From Allantophomopsis cytisporea (taxonomy: Eukaryota; Ascomycota; Leotiomycetes; Phacidiales; Phacidiaceae), in contig CP103033.1 in NCBI GenBank assembly GCA_024752435.1, positions 310,001 to 374,000 of the forward strand: a stretch of DNA of 64,000 bases, given 5' to 3'. Below, piece by piece: positions 24,053 through 35,586 of this stretch. How positions within the stretch are numbered: position 1 is the stretch's first letter; every line of letters begins with the position of its first letter. Position numbers and translations under genes: made by a program. The notes beneath the pieces were generated by a model that saw nothing but the letters and a program-made list of their open reading frames with translations, was not told the DNA's origin and made no database searches.

Positions 24053-27000
24053 CTCTCGCCCCTGGCCCCCATGTCCCTCTTTGGTGTGAACCCATGCCGT
24101 CAGAAGCCCCTGCTCACAGCGAACGAGGATTCTCCGGGAGTCTTGAGTAGCGGCCACGGTGGAGATGGAAGCTCTATGGTACTATTTCCTAGGCGGTCTA
24201 GGGCCGTGGTCTGGGACAATAGGGCCAGATTGTGCCTGGCATTACGAAGTAGTCTCCGCGCTGATATGGAGTATTGTATCATCTTGTGTTAGCGATGGCC
24301 CTGATGGGTCCTCTCTGTAGCTAAACAAAACAAAGCTTCCGGACGGAAGAGCGAGTAATGTGAGTGCCTCCAGACGCCGTGTGGCTCTTCTCTGCATAGA
24401 ATAGTCCGGGAGCACTCTGTAAGTTTTTCGAGAGGGGTGAATACAGAGTTGAGACGCACGTAGGTGGATAGATGAGATGGGGAAAGGTCAGCAAGGTGAG
24501 TGGGTGAGTACATACGTACCGAGTACATACCTAGGTGGAAGAGTAGGTGAGCGAATGTTCTGGGGTGTCAGTATTGAGTAGGGCCAAATACATACTAGAG
24601 GACATGTATGTATTTCATATCTCTGTGTTTATGTGCATACGGTGCCCACTTGGCATGCTTTTGACTACACCGTCCGAGCATGTTATGAGATATTCCACTA
24701 CCCCATACAGTAGTAGCTCTCCATATGTATATACGGTGAATGTCGTGTCAGTGTATATACATGATGTATTCTGGATGAGATTGAGATACCATCGGCTCAC
24801 CGATCGATGCATAACGACGTAAGTACCAGTCAAAACGCGAATATGGCATAGTGTGAATCTCCTCAATCGCAATAATGGACATCGAACTCATAATAGCAAT
24901 ATGTCAGGCAGTGAGTACATACATCTCCATCCCACATGTACTGGGGGAAGTGATAGGCCCCAGAGAATCCACTCTGCTTCTACTTCACTACCAATGAGAT
25001 ATCTGTAATGTCTACATATGCCAGCCATTATTGTGCACGTCCATGCGTGTTTTATGAGCATTGCCTATCATTCAGAGTCTCTGCGGAGACTGCACATGCA
25101 TCATCGTTCAACGCTCTCTGTCTCTCTCTCTCTCTTCCTCTCTTCCTCCTCCAAAGCAGCGTCGAAAGGTTCAAAGACAAAATCAAAGTCAATGTCTCTG
25201 TGCATAAGCCCGAGGCGATAGGTATTGTGCATGAGGAACTGTATTGGGGGGGAGGTACATACATACGCATACTCCACAACAGTACGGACACCCTTCCATT
25301 CACATACGACAGACATAACACCTCGTTCATTCATTTGTTCATTTGTTCTTATGGAGTCGATGCGGGAGTAGAGCAGCGTGTACTGTACATACATACGAAC
25401 GAAGGAGAGGGATGGAGGATACAGGAGTAATCAGGAAGAGATTAGGAGCTACAATACTACAATACATAATACACACACTGCCTTTTACCAGTTTCTCTGT
25501 CACTTTCCAGTTATGTTCATCGGAGAACACCCATCACCACTACCAAATGGCCACCTACAGAGGAGACCAGAAAAGATGAAGAAAGGCTTATCGAAATCTC
25601 TGTTCTCTTCATCCTTCTGGTAAAGAAAAGAAAGGGAAAAAAAAAGGCAGCGTCAATTATGAGGTGCTTTGTCGCCTAGACCGCCCGTGCTGATGCTCCT
25701 CTTTGCTCTACAGATTCTCTTTCTCTCACTAGCTGTCACTCTCCCACTTCTCCCGTTTTCGCTCTCGCTCGCTCTGAAGCTCTGAGCTCCTCTCTCGTCC
25801 TTGATGAGCCCTTTTCTTTTCGGCGGTCGACTTGCCCTCTTTCCGCGCTGTGGTGTTCCATTCGCGCAGCCATCACGGATCACATTTCGCCCTCGTCCTC
25901 ACACTGGCGCTGGTCACTTCCTCGCAGATGATTTCCACTTCGTCCATTCTATTCAGCACAGTCGACAAACTGCACAACCCGCACCGCCCCAAGTGGTCGT
26001 GATTGGTCCTAGTGGCAGGCAATGAAAGCTATCCTCACCTTTGTCAGTACTTGGTAAGTGGGTTTGAAGGGGGGTTGTCGTGTCAAAGCATCTCTCCTTC
26101 TCTTGTCACTACTGACTGGTTTTACTTGGCACTGCGAAATGTTGTTGTGGATAATCTGAGGAAATAATGAGACCGAACGATGATGCTGAAGGCGCGGAAA
26201 GGGTCGCACACGGTACCAGATATTGGTGAGGGCCGACAGTGGGTCGCTTATGGGCGTAGGAAATTGCGACCGACATCCCATTGACAGTTTCATAAACTAC
26301 ACACTCTAGACATCATGGATAGAAACCGTCCCAGCCAGATTGACGGGTAAGTCTTTGGAATTGTTTTCTTCTAAATAACGTACTTACACACCGGACCTTT
26401 TACTACTCCATCTATTCATCTACATATCTATGTACCTATCTATCTTCTGCTTGGACTGGAGAGTTTAACTGGTGGCGATAATATATCATGAAGGCCTGTC
26501 TATTCCGTTGTTGCATGACTTATGTTTCTTCTATGGTCTGGCCATGATACGAATCTATCTATGAATATATGAATCGTATGAGAGTATTGTCAGAAACGTC
26601 CGTCGATAGATGAGAGCCCCACCTCGGCAATCTTCAACCTGGTAATGCATTTACAGAATTCCATGATTGCAATGTCTTTTGAAAGCGCATAAGATAGAGA
26701 GAGTACTTGAGAGACTGTGCAATACTTCGTCGTGCCAATTACAGGTGCACAAGTGCACGTGTTTTATGGGCTTATTCCCTTACTTTGGATATTCCCAGAT
26801 ATTGTCTTATGTAGATATAGAAAAGATCCACATCGACCTTGCAAAGAATAATTTCAAAAAAAGAATTCTCAGAATATTCCGAGTTACATCCTTAGACAGA
26901 CAGACAGACGATCGATTCGAGACACAAAAGATGCTGCTCCCTCAGAACAGGAAAGCTTGAGTAGAGAGAGTTACGGAAAGCTCCAGAAAGCAAGCAGCAT

Positions 27001-28197
27001 ACTTTCTTCGGAGCCTTTCCGGATGTCTTCGATATCTGAATTTCTCTGTTTTGCCTTTTGTGATTTTTGCCTTTCCTACTACGTATGTCTCTCTCTCTGT
27101 CTTTCGACCTTTGGATCCTGTTCTTGAAACGGGGCCAACCCCATGAGTATCCTTAGCAGAATCTGCCATTATACTTTTGCGGCATGCTTTCTGGAATATC
27201 TACGGCCGTCGTTCCATCCAGTTGTTTTCTTTGGAAGTTCTGGATCTTTTAACTTTCCCCCGCTGCCGCCCAGGTTATCATCTCCACAGGCCAATAGACC
27301 TCCGAATCACCGCCACCTTCACGCTTCTTGCCGCTTGTTCGGCACCAATCTGGTGACATTGTGTCACTGGAAAGTGAATACTGAAAGTGTATAACACATG
27401 TATTCAAATGGATGGATGGCTGATACTCGGAGTATGGGTACACATCGATGATGCACAAGAAAGATACGACTCCGTTTGGAAATATACTTTCGAATACGTA
27501 GTTGAGGCTGCTTGAATGCTAACTAAAATATCTTTATACTTTCAATTTTAGATGTATGTAATGATGCTACACACCGTATACCATAGGTCGTAATGAACCA
27601 GGCGAAAGTTAACCACTTATTTGAGATGCCCAATTCAACAGCGGAACGATCAAGACTGCGGCCCTTATGCGGCCTCTTGAGTATGAGATATGTATGTATG
27701 CTGTGCAATGCAACTCATATTCCAGAGCCATGTACACCACGCGTTCAGAACCCAGTCTCACGCTTTCGGGGCACCTGCTAAGCTTCCCCAACATCCATCT
27801 GTACATTCGATTCATCCATTCATCCATCCATTCCATTATCATTCACAAACATCAGCACAAACAAGTACATACAAGCAAGCACACGCGCATATACATACAA
27901 TACATATAACATAACATATGTACATCCACACACATACGCATCATCATTGGAGTATTATTCATAAATTAATGCATAAACCTTGTCTGCATTGATTCGATGC
28001 TGAAGGCGAAACGCGAAACACGTCAAGCGTCCACTCACCTCATCAAGCACATGTTACCCATGCTTATTGGACATAATCAACGACCGAGTATAACTTTACA
28101 CGCCGCCTACAGCCAGTCGTCATGCGGCGAGGAGATGAAAAATTTTCAACTTCGTATTTCATTTCCCAATGAAATACAAATAATATCAAATATCTTT

Positions 28198-28229
28198 GTA
28201 GGCTATGTAGGCTATGTAGGCTATGTAGG
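28198..28229. repeat. 9-bp perfect tandem repeat (GTAGGCTAT x3)
   Basis: Three perfect GTAGGCTAT units followed by GTAGG. It lies in the desert and is not part of a recognisable gene. Confidence 0.85.
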
Positions 28230-28614
28230 AATCTAAGCAAGAATAAGGCGCCTGCATGCACACAGACTCTCACATTGACCATCGCCATGTCGAGATGGTA
28301 CTGGACTGACTGTTTGCGCGCGCTATGGCTATTGTTTTGTTTTGGCTCACAGCTCAACACATGCCCATCACAAGCTCGCGCATTTGACCATCTGAGCATC
28401 CAGTGGCAGCAGCTTTGAACACATCACGTTGAATGTTAATGTCCACCACACTGGCCAGGAAATCCTTGTCTCGGAGGATCTTAGTCGGTGGTTGGCTCCA
28501 AGGCCTCAATCACCACCACCATGAAGAAAAAGAACGAGATGCTTTTAGCCGTGGACCTCTCAGCATCATCATCTCAGCTAGGCAGGCCCAATGGCAATCT
28601 TTGGGCTGAAGGAG

Positions 28615-28651
28615 CAACAACAACAACAACACCAGCACCAGCACCAACACC
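28615..28651. repeat. CAA and ACCAGC microsatellites
   Basis: (CAA)5 is followed directly by ACCAGC/ACCAAC units. Such runs encode poly-Q or poly-T/PA and often sit in fungal regulators, but no gene could be built around it. Confidence 0.7.
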
Positions 28652-30748
28652 GAGACACAGGCCACCGAGGCGTCGAGGTGATGTTGATTCTCAATATCCT
28701 CCCTCCTCTGACTGGCACAGGCCTTTGCCGCGCCCACGCGCCCATCCAACTTCAGTTGGTGCCTTGATGCAGATCCTCTCAGGTGCCAACGAGATGGGTT
28801 TGTGGAGAAGCTCATGATGAGACATGAAACTGCTTTCCGCTGGTGTATTGCAATTGTGGTTGATGCTGGCGATTGTATGTACGCCACGAGTCTACAAGCA
28901 TATCATGAAAATCAAGTTTGAGCATCTCTTTGTCCGCAAGTGGCGGCGATCTGGATCTTCTACACGTCTTGAATGAAGTTGTGAGAGAGGTCACGACTCA
29001 AGCCCATCTGTGACTATCTGTGATTATCTGCCTATCATGGTCTGTGTGTCCATGCTCCGTACCTCTGGGCCGATGTCGATGGTTTGTGCCTTGACTTTCA
29101 ACAGCAACAATAATAATGATCTACAAACTACGGATGTTGCATCGGATGAGAAACAACGGCTGTAAGTCCCATGTGAAATGCAAATATGTGATGATGTTGC
29201 AACAGAAACGAAACATAGGCTCGTCATAGCCCAATGTTTAAACCGGTTGATGCAGGTCCCAAAGGGCTGCTGATGATGTATGTACGAACAAGGAAATTGT
29301 GCGATGCACCTATATGCTCCGAGGTAATCCTATCCCAGCTTCTTCAAATCTCTTTTTGTGCGTCATCTCTGCCCGTCGGAAACAGCGTCGCGGATGAGCC
29401 TGATTAACAGATCTGCACCTACTGCGGTACCTGATGAAGGAAGGGTACATCACATATGATTTTCCAAAGAGAAGGGGTCTGAAACATATTTGCCTGACGT
29501 TCCGCGCCGTAGAGTTTGTTGGTCCATGAGAGCATGATGTATTCTATCCTACGAAGGACAATTTGATACTGACAACCTTGACAAATCCATTGAGCCTATC
29601 AGTTCCACAATGTATCTCAGGTACCAGGAAAGTATCCATCCGTACGGAATGATACTGTCATCGTAGGTACGTGCATTCATCGGCGACGACACCAAGCTCG
29701 AGCAAAAGTTGTCTGGTCGATGATCACGCTCGGCTCCGAGATAGTATGGCGAGGCGCGTACATAATTCGCACGCACGTAGAGGCATGAGCAGAAGTTCAT
29801 GAAATAGTGACATATTTACTAGTGATTACCAGAAGTTTCGCAAGTCTCGTTGTCTGGCGATGTGATCAACTTTCCCCACGAACGCCGTCGTTTGAGATGT
29901 CTCAAAATCTTTGGTACTCTACTGAAGCGCCAGAATTCCTCCGATTTCTCTTCAATGGGCCTTCCAAATTCGGGACCGGTCGCTCAATGGGTGATCGACA
30001 GACTGCGATTCGAAGGGCTTGAGATGAGTGTAGCGCGTTCTTTTTGTTTCCCTCGACTCTATCAATATCGACGGTCGACAAACGAGACCGGACCTTTGGG
30101 AAGGGGAAAAACTGACAATCATTTCCACTACTCTTAGGCAAAAACTCTGTTATCTTCTACGCTGGAGCTTTTCGTGCTAACTTGCAAAAGATACTTTTCT
30201 TCATGCGCCGCGCGCAGGCCTATTTCGTCTGTTCTGCGAGAAGAAACCCTATCTTGTCGCTCGATTAGTGATGTAGCTGTTCAATAGGCGCTCTCCGTAC
30301 CTATCTCATCGTCCTTTGATCATCTTTATCACTATCAGAAATCACTATCATTATCATCAATCAACCCTCGTTGCCAGCCTCAGGTACATACACGCCTGTA
30401 CAGGGAATCTGCTATTCCTCGTTTAGCGCTGCATCGGGCCCGACATATCATTTCCTTCTACAGAGGTAGAAGATGGGGGGCCTATCGGCGTCTCGCCGCA
30501 ATCCAGGAACCGTACCGATATGGAGTTACAGTCACATTCGGGCTGTTCAGCTCGATGTGGTATCGGCAGCAATTACTGGTTGTTGGATGTTGGGGCACAG
30601 GATGGGATGGTGCATTGAAGATGATATTGTGTGTTGAAGGGAAATCTCTGCACCAAACATGGTTGTATATGGTGGGATACACAGAGAAGAGATGTGATTT
30701 GATTTGATTTGATATGCGCCTTTCGATTGTGTTTGTTCTTACATATGT

Positions 30749-30777
30749 GTGGATGTGGATGTGGATGTGAATGTGGT
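30749..30777. repeat. 6-bp tandem repeat (GTGGAT)n
   Basis: About four GTGGAT/GTGAAT units. A (GATTT)3 run lies just upstream at about 30696-30710. Confidence 0.7.
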
Positions 30778-30998
30778 GTAGTTGGTTGCAGCTTCTATCT
30801 ACTCTGCCACTCTGTGTAAAGTGTGACATACATTAATTTGTATATGCAAGCTATGAATAGGTCAAAGCGGACGCCAGATATCGGAGGATGATATGTATAT
30901 CGCATGTACATAGATGTATAGATGCTCTCGCTGCTTTTGTATTGCGACAAAATAAATAATGCATAGACGGAGTACTTGTGCTGATACGGTGAATGCAT

Positions 30999-31029
30999 TG
31001 TATGTATGTATGGTACGTACATACATACA
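30999..31029. repeat. 12-bp perfect inverted repeat, 7-nt loop
   Basis: The left arm TGTATGTATGTA (30999-31010) and right arm TACATACATACA (31018-31029) are exact reverse complements around tggtacg. A hairpin or cruciform is possible. The arms are themselves microsatellite-like (GTAT)n. Confidence 0.8.
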
Positions 31030-31354
31030 GTACTTCGTATGTTCGTATGTTATGCGCGTTCACAATACAGACAAATGAATTGATTGCTTGCTATTCATTC
31101 TACGCTCTACGTTCTATATTCTATCTATCGACATTATGCAAATCCAGGCTTGCCTACTCTAGTAGTACATACGACGTACGTACGTACATACATTACACCA
31201 CCAACACGAAACATTGCACAATAATTTTACGTTGATATTATTCATATCCGACTTATCGCGACATAAGTACGAACATCATAATGGATCAAATGAAACAAAA
31301 GACGGGAACAAAAATGTCAATGAAATCATGTTGCACCTCGGCATTGACTTTTCC

Positions 31355-31380
31355 AAAAAAAAAAAAAAAAAAAAAAAAAA
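31355..31380. repeat. A26 homopolymer
   Basis: Twenty-six consecutive A on the plus strand. It could be a slippage-grown run or the poly-A end of an old retro-insertion; no element is recognisable upstream. Confidence 0.9.
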
Positions 31381-31640
31381 TATTAATGGCATGTTTTCAT
31401 TTTCAAATGTTATTTATCCTTGCTGACACGAATACATGATTCCTCCGTAGAAACGGAGATGAGATGGGATGGATGATATGACATGATATGTATGTAGGAT
31501 ATGATGAAACGCACCGAACCTGACTAATCTTTACGACGTTAACAATAATAAGGTACGGAAGGAATAAGTCCACGACTCGAACCTCTCTCCACATCATCGT
31601 GTTCATCATCACCGTCATCATCGTCATCGTCATCATCATC

Positions 31641-31683
31641 CTCCTCCTCCTCCTCCTCCTCCTCCTCCTCCTCCTCCTCCTCC
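31641..31683. repeat. (CTC)n microsatellite
   Basis: About 14 CTC/TCC units, preceded by an ATC/GTC-rich run from about 31601. It creates spurious long Glu, Arg and Asp runs on the minus strand. Confidence 0.9.
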
Positions 31684-34600
31684 GCATCATTTTCCATCCA
31701 AATATCACCCCCATCATCATGCATTACGACGACTAATGGGATTTGTGAAGGGTGAGCGAACGAGGTATCGTATTGCACGACGCAACTTCGGTGGCCTTCC
31801 AGAAGAAGACTATTGTCACTACAGCCAGATTACCTACTAGGGTTCTCGTCGCGGATTTGACAAGGAATCACCACGACCGTTAAAGACCCGCTTTTTCTGG
31901 ATAAATTGACCTATCGGGGAAGCTAGGTGGTTATGAGCCTGCATAAACCCCAGCAAGAGTTCTCGAAGGATGGCTACACACACGTAGAACATTCACCCAT
32001 ACACCGATATCTCAGCGATTACAGCATTATGCATCGGGCCCATACTTCCATGTCCGACTACTGCAGGAACCAATGCAGGTACGAATCATTCAAAGTCAAT
32101 TATGCCTCAACCAGGACTTTCATTGACCGCAACTAAGTATTTACGTACTATGTAGTGTACCATATTCGATGGGAATACGATAGGAAGAGTATGCCATGTT
32201 GGTGCATTCGTTGATCAGACTGGCTTCCAGATGAACTCTTTTTCCACAACCGCCCTGAATCGTGCCGCCGTCGCTGTTTCACGAAATGACAGCGTCGACC
32301 GAAACGAGAAAACAATAGTGGTGTCCATGATACTTCAAGGGACAAAACACTTGACGAACCGTCTGACAGGCCACAGGGGAAAAAAGAGAAGCCAGCAGCC
32401 GAAAAGCCAGAAAGAAAGATAGGCTTAGGGCTTCTTCGTGAGATTCTACGCACATGAAGTCCAATCAGTTGTTCGCTTACACCTCATTCATTCATTCATT
32501 CACTATGTACTATTCACTTTAGACTTGACACTCATGGCCTCATGTACACAAATGCTATTGTGCCATTCTCCAACACCTCCACTTTTGCCCGTCCAGAATG
32601 TCTCAGGCTTACTGCTCTGTGGTGGCCGGCAGTGTCGCTTCGTCCCGTGTCGTATCGATTGCCTCAGTCATAATGGTGACCGCCGCAACGGACAGCACTT
32701 TGAAGAACGTGAGGGTATACTCATGTACATGAACTTCTGGAGAAAGCTCCTCAGCAAGGGACCCCAGCCTTCACCGACATTGTTGACCCACGACACCAAC
32801 ACCGCGGGTGTCGGGTGCAAAATCCAGGACCACTCACTACTTTTGTGAGAGCCTGTCCTTGGATCTGTCAAGCCCCCGGGCAGCCTCTAACCGACTTCGA
32901 AGTAGCTTCGTCCCTTCAGCGAAGTAGCAGCAGCACGGCAATCCGACAATTGAGATGGCCCATGGACGGCACTGGGCGGTCGACTGTATCTCTGTTATCG
33001 ATGACACTTGACTGCAACCACATACTTTAGTTTGAGACATACATAGTACCTGTTCCCCACATGAATGGTGAGTTCTGGTCAAGCGTTCCCGATGCTTCGG
33101 ACCCGGCATATGAGGAGGAAAATCCAGAAGATATGGGCCGCTCAATCGTCCTCAGGCTGGTCAGGAATCTATGCAGATTTTGTCTCTTATGGCTTAGACG
33201 ATGTGCATATGCGTTAGGTGTGCCCAGCACGTGCGGTGGGACAATTTACAACAACAAGCATCAACATCACGATTTAACTTTCAAAGCTTCTTCTTACACG
33301 AACTCCTTTTCTTTTTCTCATTATCAGTTTTGATATGGATAAACAGAAAGTTCGCGCTGCACGCGCCAACCGCGGGCCGTGAATATCAAACATAGCTTCG
33401 CTGTGGATATACTTTCTTAGTGATTATGGTCCCATCTGAATAATTTATGACATAAATTCCCATTTTTCATTGGTACAAAAACTCAATGACCAACAGTGCA
33501 GCAGCATAGCCGATCGTGACAGCTATCTATAACCTCATCTCAGCCATTGTGCCTATTCAAAATCCCGCAAGATGCGTAGCACTTCCCGCGCCGCCACCCA
33601 ACGAGTCAGAGCACACAGCTGCTGCCAAGGCCCACCAAACATCGATGTAATTTCCCCCAGATTCCATTTCTGGCTACATCGAGGGGCTTATCCTACTGGC
33701 GGACGCTATCCTCGAGGTTCAGGTTACCAGAACATCTAGTCTACCAGGATATCTATTTGGATCCAACATGGCCTGTCCCTCTGCGGGTTTTATCCTGTAT
33801 GCAGAAATGATTCTGGAAGGAATTTCGGACAATTTATTTTCTGGATGCTACGAGGGAACGACTGCTCAAAAAAAATGAACGGTACCATTGTGGCGTGCTT
33901 TGGTGGCTTGACTCGAGAATCTTCATTATACGGAGTACGCATCAAAGAAGATGGGCCACGTCGGGACCCACGGCAATATTGACCAATGAGCATCATGCTA
34001 GATCTTCACACCCATAGCGTCGCCGGTGCTGTGAACTGAAGTTCATATTCTATGTTGCAGTTAACAATGCACGTGCTAGTATATGACGCATCAGTTCGTA
34101 TTACATACAATGTTCCAGATTTTATTCAACAGTGCAAGTATGGCGGCATATGCAAATCTATGAAATTTTCACTGGCACTGACACGCAGTATGTCAATGTG
34201 CATGAGCTCGTCATATTGCTGATCGTTATGCCTAACCGACTTCGTTAACGCGCTCTTGACTTAGATATCTGAATGTGTACAGGATCAGAAAACGGGGGAG
34301 CTTCATAGCTACGCGGAAATCGGAAGGTAATCCTTCCATGATTGAGATGATTATGATCATCGTAAGGACGGTAAGGTGATGCTGCAGCCATCTGAGTCTC
34401 CATCTACACCGATGCGAGGGATTGTTTTCCTAGAATATTCCGTTGCCTGATCATCTGAGTCGCATGATTCGGACCCGTTCGTAGGGTCAAGACAGCTTCA
34501 TTTATTGCCTCTCAGGTTTCATACGGAATACCGGTATCTGGGGCCTGGTGGTTCATGGAAGCCCGTTAGAACATTACCCATGAACAGCACCCATGGACGC

Positions 34601-35539
34601 TGTATCTTTATATGCATCATGGTTTACGACTGCCGTGAAATGGGAATCCGAGACAATAAAAGGCGGATCCGGAGCCTGAATATGGATCTTCATCTAATGC
34701 ATGAACAATGAGTCGTGCAAAACAATAAGGCAAGCATAACTTCCTAAGCTTTTTCACATGGTTCTAACCAATTGCACGGCAACCCCTCCATCTTGGCATC
34801 CTCCTCGATTACCTGATAAGTTTGATAACTTCAAAAGATTTGAGTTCAATCATCCATCAAACTTTCGGTTTCGCGTGAACGGGAGTAAGATGCCTTTCTT
34901 ACGAGAGCGGACGAACTATCAAGTGTGATCGGTCCACAGAACGATCCCTCTGCCAACTAGTCACAATGCGCTATTCAGACCAGATTTATGTAGCAGTAAA
35001 TCCTGCTCCACACACTCATTTACCCATTTCCCAGCCGGGCGCGGGAAATTTCCATCGTGAGATTTCTCAAACGGATATTGACACGGACATAGCCTCCGAG
35101 TATGCTATTTTGACCGAGTCGGAATCTGCATTTAAGATGGGAATCTTGAAAGACACCGCCAGCATCAACAAGCGATATTGCAACTTCACCACTGACAATT
35201 TGGTGCCCCAAGTTGAAAACGTCGTCGTTTCTGCGCCGTCCAGTGCTTCCAGGGCTTGTGGTGCTTTTGTCTGAAATTGATAAGAGGAATTCCTTCCAAC
35301 GTCCGAAAAGTGATTCAGATCTGACAAACGTTTGGAATTCTCTTCCCCATAAGCGGTTTTGGGCTGAATATACTAACTCCACGCCGAACCATATGCCCCG
35401 GCAAACCTCATTCATGCTCATAGATTTCGACCTGGTCACCTCGGTTGTTCGGACATATGTAGGTTTTACGAAAGAGTAAGAATAACTCGATCTGGACCCT
35501 GAGTTCTGTCAGATCCACGGACGGCAGAGAAGGGGAAAA

Positions 35540-35586
35540 GACCCTTCGAGATTTCTTCCAAAGGGTCCCCTTCCAGAAGGACCCTT
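35540..35586. other. Overlapping hairpin segments (GACCCTT / AAGGGTCC / GGACCCTT)
   Basis: GACCCTT (35540-35546), AAGGGTCC (35561-35568) and GGACCCTT (35579-35586) can pair in two mutually exclusive ways. A fourth ACCCTTC follows at about 35595. Pairing is visible in sequence; any role is unknown. Confidence 0.5.

Noticed and set aside
26314..26346. Short ORF (MDRNRPSQIDG) followed by a gtaagt donor, as a first exon
   Set aside because: No downstream exon with protein-like sequence could be joined; kept only as a hint of a transcript.
31539..31778. Minus-strand ORFs with long Glu/Asp or Arg runs
   Set aside because: They are translations of the (CTC)n/(ATC)n microsatellite.
35020..35439. 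Overlapping ORFs on both strands (34966-35274 plus, 35020-35439 minus)
   Set aside because: Neither has a motif and they overlap; chance open frames in the desert.
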